The notes: generated from the letters alone by a model not told the origin. Positions 26,592 to 35,414 are shown, counted from the stretch's first letter. The stretch is DNA of 64,000 nucleotides from Terrimonas sp937888905 (GCA_937888905.1 CALATA010000004.1:372001-436000); one strand, 5' to 3'. Made by a program: numbers and translations.

Positions 26592-27676
26592 CTCAATGTT
26601 TCGTAAAAGGTTAGCAATTTTTTCGACTCCTGTTCCCAGTTTAACACTTCTCTGGCTTTCAGGCAGTTGTCTTTCAGCTTAGTATATAAAACAACGTCTT
26701 CCTGTAAATTGTTCAGGGCGGCGGCAATCGTGTCTGTTTTCAGGTCGGCGATCAGCACCGCTATCTCGTATTCATTATTGACGCGGCGGTATTCAGGAAA
26801 ATCCATTGTCACCTGCGGCAAACCCGCCTGGATGTAGTCAAAAAATTTATTGGGAAGTGCGTAATACTGATTCAGGCCCTCGTTTTCGGCAATACCGATG
26901 CCGATCGTTGCCTGCCGGGTGATTTCCCATAATTGATCGGGCGGCAGCATGCCGAGCAAGGTTACTTTTTCTTCCACACCATGCGCTGTGATCAGTTTTT
27001 TTAACTGCGGCATAAAATTACCATCGCCACAAACCACCAGGGGCAGGCGAATATGTTTCAACGCCGGGATCAGGTATTCAAATCCGCGGGCTTCATTAAC
27101 GGCACCGGAATAAAGCAGGAAAGGCGAGGGGGGAAGCTGAGCATCCGTCAATGCACGTTTCACCGGCACATTTCTTATTACATCATATTGCACGCCGTAT
27201 CGACGTTGGAACTCTTCGGCAATACTTTGACAAACCGTATAACCATTTTTGAATTGTGGTACCGCCCAGCGTTCAATCTTCGTCCACATTTTATGAACGC
27301 GGGGTCGAGTTACCACTTCCTTCAACTCCGTAAACAATTCATGTGCATCATATACGCGTCGAGCACGTTTTATTTTCGATATCAGCAAACAGGGAACGAT
27401 GGTATCGAGGTCGATGGCGCAGATGATATGCATTCGCCGGAACAGTAAAAAGAAGAAGAGACGAAGATTGTATTCTGCGTAAAACGCTTTGCCGCGCTTA
27501 AAAAAGCAGGGCAGTCTTTTCTGAGCGAATTGCCGTTCTTTTAAAGGAAGCGATGTGGGCAACTTACGGCCAACCAGGGTTACCTCGTATCCATGCGATG
27601 CAAGCGCCGAACAGATGCGGTGCATGCGCTGGTCAAAGCTGAGGTCATTCGTAACGGTGAAATAGATTTTTTTCAA
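26588..27676 (-). CDS. Glycosyltransferase family 4-like protein, probable TTG start
   Basis: A 362-residue GT-B protein. It opens KKIYFTVTNDLSFDQRMHRICSALASHGYEVTLVG, followed by RVYDAHELFTE, the donor-domain strand PFLLYSGAVNEARGFEYLIPAL, LVVCGDG and the acidic motif GIGIAENEGLNQYYALPNKFFDYIQAG. The longer frame from ATG 27784 would overlap the oxidoreductase gene by 95 bases; a TTG at 27676 gives a normal GT4 start 13 bases after that gene's stop and is preferred. It is the middle gene of a three-gene surface-glycan operon. Confidence 0.82.
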   Translation of the reverse strand: MKKIYFTVTNDLSFDQRMHRICSALASHGYEVTLVGRKLPTSLPLKERQFAQKRLPCFFKRGKAFYAEYNLRLFFFLLFRRMHIICAIDLDTIVPCLLISKIKRARRVYDAHELFTELKEVVTRPRVHKMWTKIERWAVPQFKNGYTVCQSIAEEFQRRYGVQYDVIRNVPVKRALTDAQLPPSPFLLYSGAVNEARGFEYLIPALKHIRLPLVVCGDGNFMPQLKKLITAHGVEEKVTLLGMLPPDQLWEITRQATIGIGIAENEGLNQYYALPNKFFDYIQAGLPQVTMDFPEYRRVNNEYEIAVLIADLKTDTIAAALNNLQEDVVLYTKLKDNCLKAREVLNWEQESKKLLTFYETLS

Positions 27677-27689
27677 CGTAAAATGGTGG

Positions 27690-28700
27690 TCAACGTAAAG
27701 AAAGGGATTTATATATGGTTTCGATGGCACTGACGGTACGTATACCATCTTTTGCATTGGCAAAAGGATGTTCTCCGTCGGCAAGCGCTTTTACCAGGTT
27801 GAGATAAACATGATCATGGTTGCTCATCGAACCCTGGTAAGCGCCGTAATCATTCGGGCCGCCGCTTTCGGCAATATCGAGTGATCCTTGTTCCAGCAGT
27901 TGATATTCCACGCGATTCATGTATTCGCCTCCGATGCGCACGCTGCCTTTTGTGCCCAATAGACTCAGCGATACTTCCATGTTTTTGCGAAAGCTGTTCA
28001 CCGACCAGGTGATGCCACCCCATACACCTTTGGAAAGTTGTACGGCGGCAATTCCTTCGTCTTCAAATTCTATTTCTTCCTGGTGACAGTGGTTGCGGCG
28101 GTATCCGCTTGCAGCGGTAAGTTCATCGTCGGTGAGCCAGAGCAGGGCGTCGATATAGTGGCTGAATTGTGTAAACAAAGTGCCCCCGTCCATATCGAGC
28201 CGGCCTTTCCAACTGTTGGCATAATAAGCGGCGGGGCGGTTCCAGAGGCAGGTAAGCTGAAAACTCAGCAGTTCGCCCAGGGATCCGTTGCGGATCAGTT
28301 CTTTTAAGGCGGCCAGTGCGGGATTGTACCTCGTCGATTTTACAACGAATAATTTCCTGCCGGCCGCGATCGCCGTTTTTTCCATTTGCAGGGCGTCGGC
28401 AGTGGAAATGCTCAGCGGCTTTTCGCAAAGCACATGACATCCGGCCTCCAGTGCAGCAATGGTGTGTGGGCTGTGTAATCCATTGGGGGAACATACCGCG
28501 ATGACATCACAGAGTCCGGCCTGCAGCATTTCATCTACAGAAAAAAAAGCCTGCGCATTATAGGGTTGCGCGAGTGCCTGCGCACGCTCCGGAATAATAT
28601 CACATACGGCCGTCAACCGTCCGTGAAGGACAGCCTGCGCGGCATGCCGGGGAGCGATCTTGCCACAGCCGATTATTCCAAAGCGAAGCGGTTGCTGCAT
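27690..28700 (-). CDS. Gfo/Idh/MocA family oxidoreductase
   Basis: A 336-residue NAD(P)-dependent dehydrogenase. The Rossmann start is RFGIIGCGKIAPRHAAQA, followed by DVIAVCSPNGLHSPHTIAALEAGCHVLCEKPLS, which holds the conserved EKP lysine. The C-terminal domain has DMDGGTLFTQFSHYIDALLWL, with the family's D/H active-site pattern. Given the two glycosyltransferases downstream in the same operon it probably makes a modified nucleotide sugar. ATG 28700 lies 8 bases after a TATCTTTG -7 box; the upstream frame to 28721 would cover the promoter. Confidence 0.88.
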   Translation of the reverse strand: MQQPLRFGIIGCGKIAPRHAAQAVLHGRLTAVCDIIPERAQALAQPYNAQAFFSVDEMLQAGLCDVIAVCSPNGLHSPHTIAALEAGCHVLCEKPLSISTADALQMEKTAIAAGRKLFVVKSTRYNPALAALKELIRNGSLGELLSFQLTCLWNRPAAYYANSWKGRLDMDGGTLFTQFSHYIDALLWLTDDELTAASGYRRNHCHQEEIEFEDEGIAAVQLSKGVWGGITWSVNSFRKNMEVSLSLLGTKGSVRIGGEYMNRVEYQLLEQGSLDIAESGGPNDYGAYQGSMSNHDHVYLNLVKALADGEHPFANAKDGIRTVSAIETIYKSLSLR

Positions 28701-28708
28701 AAAGGGGG

Positions 28709-28716
28709 CAAAGATA
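28709..28716 (-). promoter_or_regulatory. -7 box of the oxidoreductase/glycosyltransferase operon
   Basis: TATCTTTG on the minus strand, an exact TANNTTTG match, ends 8 bases before the ATG, predicting a leader of only a few bases. Confidence 0.5.
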
Positions 28717-28757
28717 AGCAATCGTGAATCGTCAATCGTGAATCGCCAATCGTCAAT

Positions 28758-28790
28758 AAAATAATCCCCTGCCTTGCAGGGGATTATTTT
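28758..28790. terminator. Hairpin terminator, copy 1
   Basis: A perfect 15-bp stem AAAATAATCCCCTGC/GCAGGGGATTATTTT with loop CTT ends in a T-run on both strands. It can stop the minus-strand barrel gene. Confidence 0.7.
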
Positions 28791-28870
28791 TCAATAAGTC
28801 AATAGGTGAGTGGGCCGCCCTGGTTCTACAACAACCGTGAATCGTCAATCGTGAATCGCCAATCGTCAAT

Positions 28871-28903
28871 AAAATAATCCCCCGCGAAGCAGGGGATTAT
28901 TTT
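28871..28903. terminator. Hairpin terminator, copy 2
   Basis: The second copy of the duplicated hairpin, with loop GAA and one C/A mismatch in the stem. It is the copy nearer the barrel gene it would terminate. Confidence 0.65.
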
Positions 28904-28948
28904 CCAATAAGTCAATGGGTGAATGGGCCGTCCTGGTTCTACAACAAG

Positions 28949-28974
28949 CATGGTTCGTGTATACACGAACCATG
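28949..28974. repeat. Perfect 26-bp palindrome
   Basis: The half-site CATGGTTCGTGTA is followed at once by its exact reverse complement, with no loop. It directly abuts the tandem duplication. A site for a dimeric protein or a cruciform are possible; it is not followed by a T-run. Confidence 0.85.
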
Positions 28975-28985
28975 ACTTAGACAAC

Positions 28986-29083
28986 ACTTATTACTTAAAA
29001 CTTATTACTTAAAACTTATTACTTATAACCTAAAACCTTAGCCCGAAGTGTCGGGCCTTAAGCCTTAAACCTTATGCCTTACT
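28986..29083. repeat. Heptamer arrays ACTTNNN and CCTTANN around a GC palindrome
   Basis: Eight period-7 units (ACTTATT, ACTTAAA alternating, then ACTTATA, ACCTAAA, ACCTTAG) run from 28986 to 29041. The palindrome GCCCGAAGTGTCGGGC follows at 29041-29056, then four CCTTANN units at 29056-29083. The last unit contains the stop codon of the barrel gene. Confidence 0.9.
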
Positions 29084-31754
29084 GCGCTCCCTGCATGCTG
29101 TTTTGCATATTTTCCTGGTCACCGCGTGTATTCTTTCTTTTGAACAGCGACATATCGAATTTACCGAAACGATAAGAGAAGTTCAGGCGGAAGAATTGCT
29201 GATCACGAACACGCACTACATGCTGGTCGAAACTTTCAGACATCGTATAGATATCACTCACACGTGTGCGGAAGATATCCGATGCACTCAGCGTGAGCGA
29301 GGCTACTTTGTTCTTCATGAATTCATATTTCAGCGCAGCGTCCACACCATAAGTGGGTTTGGAATATCCCTGTGCGTTGCCGCTGGACACCTGGCCAAAT
29401 CCGCCCATACGACCGCCGCCACCACTGCTGGATGAACCGCCGGGCGCCAATACGGTACGTGATGTGTAATCGCCCGTCAACTGCATGCTGAAATTATAAG
29501 GCAGCTTGAAACTGTTATTGATTTTGGCGAACCAACTGTAGATCTGTCCTGCCGTAGCGATCGTTTCATCATCGATGTTGATCTTCGACGTATACACGTT
29601 CAGGTTAGTGGTAAGATCCCACCATTTGGTGATTTTGTTTTTTACGATGAATTCAAGACCACCGACAAAACTTGAATTGGCATTGATATAAGTATTCACA
29701 AATACCAGCGAATCAGTGATCGGGTTTTTCTCGCGTGATTGATAACGGGTAATCAGATCTGTTGTGCGTTTGTAATAAGCAGAGATCAATAAACTGTTAT
29801 TCTTCGGTAATGTCTTTGAATATGACAGTTCGAATGAATTGGTGAATTCAGGACGCAGATTCGGATTACCCCTGTTCAGGTTGAGTGAGTCCGAGTAATC
29901 GGTAAACGGAAACAACTGGAAAAAGTTGGGACGATTGATCCGGCGGCTGTAGTTCAGTTGCAGGTCTGTCGTGTTGTTCAGTTTCTGTGAAAGGAATACG
30001 CTGGGGAACAGGCTCACCGGATAGCTGATGCTGTAGGTGCTGGAAGTGTCTTTGAAAGCACTGCCATCGCGCACACTGGTGTATACGGTGCCGCTATAAT
30101 CAGAGCTTTCCAGGCGCAGGCCAAGCTGGTAACCAAAACGTTCACCCATTTTTCCACTATAGGTACCATAACCCGCAAAGACCCTGTCTGTGTAAGAATA
30201 ATTGGAAGAAAGGGGAGGAAGCACGGTTACGGAACCATCCGGATTGATTACGCCGATATCGTTACGGCTGTTCACATCGCGTTGAGACATCCGGGCACCG
30301 AGTTCCATTTTGCTGTTAGCGGTCAGCGGATTGGTGTAATCCGTTTGTATGGTAAACTGTCCGTTTGTGCCTTTACCTGTTTGCAACTGCCGATACAATC
30401 CTGTTTTAGGACCGCCGGCGATTGCATAGATATCATTGTTAAGAATGTTCTCGTTGTTGTTGCGGCTCTTGTTTACGTTAACGTCGGCGGTAAGCTGATG
30501 TCCGCTCTTTGGAAAATTGTGCAGGTAGCTCAAAGCGCCACCTAAGTTGCGGAAGTTGCCTTCGCTGTTGGACAAACGTTTTGTATAAGCCGATGAAATG
30601 CCTGAGGGGAAAGAGGAGTCGACAAAAATATCGCTGTTTACATTTGTTTTGAACTGACCGCGCACTGCCGTACCGGATATGGTAAACGTGTTGCGGTTAT
30701 CGAGGAAATAATCCATGCCTACTCTTCCGAAAGCAAAGAATCCGCGGTTGATGTTGCGGTCGTGCTGGCGAAGAATGAGTGTGGTGTCGGTGCTCAGGTA
30801 AGTAGAACGATCGGTGGTACCATCGGAGATAGATTTACGCTGACCGAAGTTGGCATTGGCAAATACGTTCACCTTGCCCTGGCGTACGTTGATATCGCCA
30901 CCGGCATTCACACGTCCGCGCATGTCTACACCGGCACGTATGTTACCATTGTAGCCAACGCGGCGGGCTTTTTTCAGGACGATATTCAGGATACCGGCCG
31001 TGCCGCCTGATGCGTCGAATTTGGCGGAAGGGTTGGTGATCACTTCCACGCTTTGTATCTGATCGGCGGGAATCTGCTCTAATGTTAATGTGGTAGGACG
31101 CCCGTCGACAAAGATCTGCGGGCTGGCATTGCGCAGCAATACGTTTCCATCGATGTCTACATTGAGCGACGGCACATTTTTAAGAATGTCTGTTGCTGTT
31201 CCGCCAGCAGCGCTCAGGTCTTTTTCCACGTTGTAGATCTTGCGGTCGATGCCGAGTTGAACGAGTGGTTTGGAGCCGGTAACGGTTACGTTGTTGAGCA
31301 GCTGCTCGTCTATTTTCAGTTTGATATTACCGAGGTCTTTATCGAGCTGGCTGAACAATGAGCTCACATCCTGGTTGTTGGCGCGCATGCGTTGCATGGC
31401 GGCCATGTCAACGAGACCAACGGTTTGTTCGGAAGTTTTGAAACCAATGGCTGAGATGGTGAGCTTGTATCTTCCCATCGCAGGAATACCTTCGATGCGG
31501 AAGTCGCCGTTGGACTGCGTGAGCATACCGCCTACGATCACTTCGCTGCGGGTTTTGGTGACGGAATCGAATTTTTGCTGAAGCAGTTGTACGGAAGCCG
31601 CGTCGATGGGTTTACCGGTGATCGAGTCGACGATTTTACCGTAGAAAGACCCCGTTGGCATCTGACCGCCGCCGGGACGGCCGCCACCAGGCCCCTGTGC
31701 CATAACGGCTGCCGCGAGTGTAAGAGCAATAAAGGTTAACAGAAGTTGTTTCAT
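29079..31754 (-). CDS. TonB-dependent-receptor-like outer-membrane barrel with regulatory domain
   Basis: An 891-residue outer-membrane protein. The signal peptide (LLLTFIALTLAAAVMAQ) is followed by a Gly/Pro-rich stretch and a carboxypeptidase-regulatory-like beta-sandwich (GSFYGKIVDSITGKPIDAASV). A plug-like domain follows (TDILKNVPSLNVDIDGNVLLRNASPQIFVDGRP, QIQSVEVITNPSAKFDASG), then an OMP_b-brl_3 barrel of about 600 residues with terminal strand FFRLNFSYRFGKFD. No SusD-like partner or TonB box is evident, so it is a standalone receptor-like barrel and not part of a polysaccharide-utilisation locus. A Gly/Ser-rich insert lies near residue 800. The ligand is unknown. Confidence 0.88.
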   Translation of the reverse strand: MKQLLLTFIALTLAAAVMAQGPGGGRPGGGQMPTGSFYGKIVDSITGKPIDAASVQLLQQKFDSVTKTRSEVIVGGMLTQSNGDFRIEGIPAMGRYKLTISAIGFKTSEQTVGLVDMAAMQRMRANNQDVSSLFSQLDKDLGNIKLKIDEQLLNNVTVTGSKPLVQLGIDRKIYNVEKDLSAAGGTATDILKNVPSLNVDIDGNVLLRNASPQIFVDGRPTTLTLEQIPADQIQSVEVITNPSAKFDASGGTAGILNIVLKKARRVGYNGNIRAGVDMRGRVNAGGDINVRQGKVNVFANANFGQRKSISDGTTDRSTYLSTDTTLILRQHDRNINRGFFAFGRVGMDYFLDNRNTFTISGTAVRGQFKTNVNSDIFVDSSFPSGISSAYTKRLSNSEGNFRNLGGALSYLHNFPKSGHQLTADVNVNKSRNNNENILNNDIYAIAGGPKTGLYRQLQTGKGTNGQFTIQTDYTNPLTANSKMELGARMSQRDVNSRNDIGVINPDGSVTVLPPLSSNYSYTDRVFAGYGTYSGKMGERFGYQLGLRLESSDYSGTVYTSVRDGSAFKDTSSTYSISYPVSLFPSVFLSQKLNNTTDLQLNYSRRINRPNFFQLFPFTDYSDSLNLNRGNPNLRPEFTNSFELSYSKTLPKNNSLLISAYYKRTTDLITRYQSREKNPITDSLVFVNTYINANSSFVGGLEFIVKNKITKWWDLTTNLNVYTSKINIDDETIATAGQIYSWFAKINNSFKLPYNFSMQLTGDYTSRTVLAPGGSSSSGGGGRMGGFGQVSSGNAQGYSKPTYGVDAALKYEFMKNKVASLTLSASDIFRTRVSDIYTMSESFDQHVVRVRDQQFFRLNFSYRFGKFDMSLFKRKNTRGDQENMQNSMQGAQ

Positions 31755-31902
31755 GTATCAATTGTTGTGGATATATACTGGTTAAAATCCGGCTATTAGA
31801 CGCGCAAAGGCACCGGAACCTGCTGCGGCCTGGCCGACAATCGACCAACAGGCCAAATGAAAGGATGAGTGGACAAAAAAACGGATGAAATCAGGACGCG
31901 GC
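31755..31902. other. Spacer with probable promoter of the barrel gene
   Basis: On the minus strand TGCCTTTG (31803-31810) resembles the -7 box and would give a leader near 48 bases. No gene or terminator is seen. Confidence 0.35.
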
Positions 31903-32466
31903 TCAACCCAATAGCCAGAAAAGCAACACATTGATCAAACCGATTGCCAGGCCGCCGACCAGGCCTGCCATGCGGATACGTGCTGCCGGTTCGGCAAGGG
32001 CTTTCGTGATGTTGGCTTTTAATTCGGCCGCGGGCTGATCGGTAAGTCCTTTGGTCACAAGCGACTGCACATTAAAGCGTTCTTTCAGGTTGCCGGCCAG
32101 TTGCCCCATAATGGTAGGGAAGAGCTGCCGGAGCTGCGTGATGAAAACTTCTTTGAGTTTGTCAGTGGTCTTGTTGCCAATAAACATGCTGATCATCGGC
32201 ATCTCTTCTTTGAGTTTGACGTTGAGGAACTCATCGATATGCTGTTCGATAACGGGCATGGCATTATCGAGCAGGGAAGGATCCGCCAACTTCTCTTCTA
32301 GGTTGAGGCTGCCTTCCAGGCGCTGCGCAGCAAACTGACCGGCTTTATTGGCCAGCGACACACGGTTGGCAACGAGTTGACGAACCAGCACGGTAAGTCC
32401 CCACTGGCAGAACAGCCATCCGAGAAAAGCCGACACAAGGGGAACCAGCAGAAATAAATAAGTCAT
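31903..32466 (-). CDS. DUF445-like membrane protein
   Basis: A 187-residue protein with one hydrophobic helix at each end (MTYLFLLVPLVSAFLGWLFCQWG; MAGLVGGLAIGLINVLLFWLLG). The helical middle carries the YheB/DUF445-type pattern (GQFAAQRLEGSLNLEEKLADPSLLDNAMPVIEQHIDEFL). DUF445 proteins are usually about 400 residues, so this is a short version of unknown role. ATG 32466 is chosen because it begins the first helix directly; the frame opens at 32484 inside the tRNA terminator. Confidence 0.65.
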   Translation of the reverse strand: MTYLFLLVPLVSAFLGWLFCQWGLTVLVRQLVANRVSLANKAGQFAAQRLEGSLNLEEKLADPSLLDNAMPVIEQHIDEFLNVKLKEEMPMISMFIGNKTTDKLKEVFITQLRQLFPTIMGQLAGNLKERFNVQSLVTKGLTDQPAAELKANITKALAEPAARIRMAGLVGGLAIGLINVLLFWLLG

Positions 32467-32483
32467 GGATATATATTTCAACA

Positions 32484-32517
32484 AAAACCCCGAATACTTT
32501 GCAATATCCGGGGTTTT
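32484..32517 (-). terminator. Terminator of tRNA-His
   Basis: The stem AAAACCCCG/CGGGGTTTT, with T-run in minus orientation, starts 7 bases downstream of the tRNA 3' end. Confidence 0.8.
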
Positions 32518-32523
32518 GATCGG

Positions 32524-32598
32524 GGTGGCTAACCGGGTTCGAACCGGCGACCCTCAGAACCACAATCTGATGCTCTAACCAACTGAGCTATAGCCACC
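32524..32598 (-). tRNA. tRNA-His (anticodon GTG)
   Basis: The cloverleaf is complete: acceptor GTGGCTA/TAGCCAC, D arm GCTC...GAGC, anticodon stem TCAGA/TCTGA with loop TTGTGGT, T arm GCCGG TTCGAAC CCGGT. An extra G at position -1 faces C73, the identity element of tRNA-His, which confirms the assignment. CCA is not encoded (the genome has CCG after C73). Confidence 0.97.
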
Positions 32599-32612
32599 AT
32601 CTTTTCAGGCTG

Positions 32613-32620
32613 CAAAAATA
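32613..32620 (-). promoter_or_regulatory. -7 box of tRNA-His
   Basis: TATTTTTG on the minus strand matches TANNTTTG and lies 14 bases before the mature 5' end. Confidence 0.5.
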
Positions 32621-32749
32621 GAAAAAAAACTAAACCAAAATAAAATCCATTAAAAAATAGTTGGTTAGACCGTATAACCGGCGTTAAAACCTTTTGGCAA
32701 AAACCCTTGTTAAAAGGTTGGGAAAACACGAAATCCATCGTTTTTGTGT

Positions 32750-32757
32750 TATTTTTG
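32750..32757 (+). promoter_or_regulatory. -7 box of the S41 protease gene
   Basis: TATTTTTG lies 33 bases before the ATG at 32791. It makes the earlier ATG at 32761 an unlikely start. Confidence 0.45.
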
Positions 32758-32790
32758 GTAATGCGATCTGCAGTAAAATATTTGACGAAT

Positions 32791-34947
32791 ATGAAGAGAC
32801 TACCCTTTGTGCTGTTGTTAATTGTGGCCGGTTTTTTTGTCGCTTTCCGTACCATTGGCGCAGGCACCTCCGACCCACCTACCAAGTATGAAGAAATCCT
32901 GCGAATGGTGGGAGAAATGCTTACACAAGCTCATTTCAGTCCCCAGGACATCGATGATAAGTTTTCGGAAAAGGTTTTTGATAAATATATCAGCGGCCTC
33001 GATCCGGAAAAAACCTTTTTCCTGCAAAGTGATGTAGATGCACTGCGCGCGAAATATGGTAAAAGCATCGACGAAGAAATCAAAGGCGGCAAAGTGGAAT
33101 TTTTCCTGGAAGCGGGAAAAGTATTCCGCACACGTATGGAAGAAGCAAACAAAATGGCAACCGCTCTGCTGGCACAACCCTTTCACTACAATGTAGATGA
33201 AGAAGTGCAGATGGACCCGGCGAAGATTTCCTATACAAAAACAGAAGCCGAACGCCAGGAACGCTGGCGCAAGAAAATAAAGTTCATGTCGCTTGAACGT
33301 TATGTAGACCTGCTCGATGCCCGCGAGAAAAACAAAGGCACCGAAGGGTTTACCGTAAAGAACGACACGGAACTGGAAAAAGAAGCGCGTGAGAAAACCA
33401 AAAAGGTCACCGACCGCGTATTCGAACGTTATCGTTTCAAATTCAGTGATGATGATATGTTCAGCATTTTTGTAAATGCGATCACCACCATCATGGATCC
33501 GCATACGGAATTTTTCCCTCCGGTGGATAAGCGTTATTTCGATGAAGAAATGAGCGGTACATTCTACGGTATCGGCGCTTCCCTGCAATACGATGAAGGA
33601 ACGATCAAGATCACCAGCGTGGTAACAGGAAGCCCTGCCTTCAAATCCGGCGAAATCCAGGTGGGTGATGTTATCATGAAAGTGGCGCAAGGCAAGACTG
33701 CCGAGCCCGTTGAACTGATCGGGTATCTGGTAACAGACGCCGTCAAACTGATCAGAGGCAAGGAAGGATCAGAAGTAACATTGACACTGAAACGCAAAGA
33801 CGGAACGATCAAAGTCGTAACGCTGAAACGCGAGAAGATCGAAAATGACCTCGATACCTATGCGCGCAGTGCGGTAGTCAAAGAAGGCAATTCGAAGATT
33901 GGGTATATTTATCTGCCCGAATTCTATGCACACTTCGACGATCCTAACGGACGCCGCAGCTACATCGACGTGGCACGTGAAGTGCAAAAGCTGAAAGATG
34001 AAAAAGTCGACGGTATCGTGATAGACCTGCGCAACAATGGCGGAGGATCACTGTATGACGTTGTGCAGATGGCCGGCCTCTTTATTGATGAAGGACCAAT
34101 CGTGCAGGTAAAAGACAAAGACAACAAGCCAAGTGTGCTGAAGGACAAAGACAAGAGTGTACTCTATTCCGGCCCGTTGGCGGTGATGGTAAATGAATTC
34201 AGTGCTTCGGCCTCTGAAATATTTGCCGCAGCGATCCAGGACTATGGACGCGGTGTGATCATCGGCAGTACTTCTACCTATGGAAAAGGTACAGTGCAGC
34301 GCAACATCGGTATCGATAAAAATGGTTTCTCTTTCTCCAACTCCGAACTCGGAAGTGTGAAGCTGACGCTGCAGAAATTCTATCGCATCAATGGCGGCTC
34401 CACGCAATTGCGTGGTGTAAGCTCTGACATCGTTCTTCCCGACCAGTATGAATATCTGAAGGTGCGCGAGAAAGACGATGAAAATGCATTGCCCTGGGAC
34501 GAAATATCCAAATCTCCCTACACAGGATGGAACGGCGGATATGATCTGAAAACGATTCAGCAACTGAGTGCGCAGCGTCTGCAGCGTGACAGTACTTTCC
34601 GCATGATCCAGCGTAACACACAATGGTTGTCAAAGGAAAATGACAAAACATATTCGTTGCAACTGGACAAATACCGCAAAGAGCAGAAAGCGATTCGTGA
34701 AACGGTATCGCAGACTGAAAAGCTGATGAAGCTGAAGCAGGAGATTGCGGTAGATCCGTTGACCGGAGAAGCTGATAAATGGGCGGCTGACAAAAACAAA
34801 CAAGACCGTTTCAATCAGTGGCTGAAAAACCTCCGTCAGGATATTTATCTTGATCAGGCGGTGAAAGTGGTAAATGATGTGATCAACCAGCAAAACCTGG
34901 CGCGTGGTAATAAACCTGTGGAAGAGCAGCCGAAGAAAGCGTTTTAA
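32791..34947 (+). CDS. Carboxy-terminal processing protease (S41, Tsp/Prc type)
   Basis: A 718-residue periplasmic serine protease. The signal anchor (MKRLPFVLLLIVAGFFVAF) is followed by a long helical N-terminal domain (YEEILRMVGEMLTQAHFSPQDIDDKFSEKVF), a PDZ domain (about 255-340, GIGASLQYDEGTIKITSVVTGSPAFKSG), then the S41 core. The catalytic Ser lies in the SASASE cluster near 471-475 and the general base is K499 (STYGKGTVQ). The C-terminal DUF3340-type extension is coiled and Lys/Gln rich. Tsp enzymes clear envelope proteins from their C-terminus. A terminator follows. Confidence 0.93.
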   Translation: MKRLPFVLLLIVAGFFVAFRTIGAGTSDPPTKYEEILRMVGEMLTQAHFSPQDIDDKFSEKVFDKYISGLDPEKTFFLQSDVDALRAKYGKSIDEEIKGGKVEFFLEAGKVFRTRMEEANKMATALLAQPFHYNVDEEVQMDPAKISYTKTEAERQERWRKKIKFMSLERYVDLLDAREKNKGTEGFTVKNDTELEKEAREKTKKVTDRVFERYRFKFSDDDMFSIFVNAITTIMDPHTEFFPPVDKRYFDEEMSGTFYGIGASLQYDEGTIKITSVVTGSPAFKSGEIQVGDVIMKVAQGKTAEPVELIGYLVTDAVKLIRGKEGSEVTLTLKRKDGTIKVVTLKREKIENDLDTYARSAVVKEGNSKIGYIYLPEFYAHFDDPNGRRSYIDVAREVQKLKDEKVDGIVIDLRNNGGGSLYDVVQMAGLFIDEGPIVQVKDKDNKPSVLKDKDKSVLYSGPLAVMVNEFSASASEIFAAAIQDYGRGVIIGSTSTYGKGTVQRNIGIDKNGFSFSNSELGSVKLTLQKFYRINGGSTQLRGVSSDIVLPDQYEYLKVREKDDENALPWDEISKSPYTGWNGGYDLKTIQQLSAQRLQRDSTFRMIQRNTQWLSKENDKTYSLQLDKYRKEQKAIRETVSQTEKLMKLKQEIAVDPLTGEADKWAADKNKQDRFNQWLKNLRQDIYLDQAVKVVNDVINQQNLARGNKPVEEQPKKAF

Positions 34948-34971
34948 AAAATAAAAGTAAACTCATAAGTT

Positions 34972-35000
34972 AGCGCGGAGTTCAGGCTCCGCGCTTTTTT
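34972..35000 (+). terminator. Terminator after the S41 protease gene
   Basis: The stem AGCGCGGAG/CTCCGCGCT with a 6-base loop is followed by six T. Confidence 0.9.
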
Positions 35001-35105
35001 ATGAAAGTTCAATTCGAGGCCGTAGTCGTGTATAAGCAGGACAACGGCAATACAGTGCGTACGTATAGATCAGTGCGGTTAAGTTGATATAAAACACAAC
35101 CAATT

Positions 35106-35384
35106 TTGAGAAAAGTTTTTTTTTATTTTGTTGAAACAGTTTTTTGGATTCAACTTTTTCTTGCACCAGTAGGTATTGGTATGCTTGTCGCATTATTGAT
35201 ATACCTGAACAATGAGCGCTTATCATGGCTTTCGATAATTGTTATGGCAATCTCTGTGATCATCGGCATTACCTATGCCGAAAGAGTCAGACGAAGAAGA
35301 GGGACCTCACGTTATGCCGCAAAGCGGCTTGCAACACCCGATATCTGGCGGGATGAATGTCCTGAAGAACAATCAACGAAATGA
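35106..35384 (+). CDS. Small two-helix membrane protein, TTG start
   Basis: A 92-residue frame from TTG (RKVFFYFVETVFWIQLFLAP). Two hydrophobic helices (about 10-35 and 42-58) are followed by an Arg-rich cytoplasmic tail (ERVRRRRGTSRYAAKRLATPDIWRDECPE). The positive-inside pattern supports a real membrane protein. I do not recognise the family. It stands alone between two terminators. The upstream bases are AT-rich but carry no clear -7 box. Confidence 0.55.
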   Translation: MRKVFFYFVETVFWIQLFLAPVGIGMLVALLIYLNNERLSWLSIIVMAISVIIGITYAERVRRRRGTSRYAAKRLATPDIWRDECPEEQSTK

Positions 35385-35414
35385 AAGGCCAGCAGAAATA
35401 AAAATGCGGAATGG

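Larger units (their letters stand above)
28723..28948. repeat. Imperfect 113-bp tandem duplication with heptamers and hairpins
   Basis: Two copies (28723-28835 and 28836-28948) differ by a few bases. Each begins with five heptamers of the CGTSAAT type (CGTGAAT, CGTCAAT, CGTGAAT, CGCCAAT, CGTCAAT). Each then has a 15-bp hairpin and an AATAAGTCAATRGGTGARTGGG segment. No gene lies here. The block separates the oxidoreductase operon from the end of the TonB-type barrel gene. Confidence 0.9.

Noticed and set aside
28723..29041. CRISPR-like look of short repeats
   Set aside because: Units are contiguous and 7 bases long, with no unique spacers of constant length and no cas genes.
29079..31754. SusC/SusD polysaccharide-utilisation locus
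   Set aside because: No SusD-like lipoprotein, glycoside hydrolase or regulator is adjacent, and the barrel is of the OMP_b-brl_3 type.
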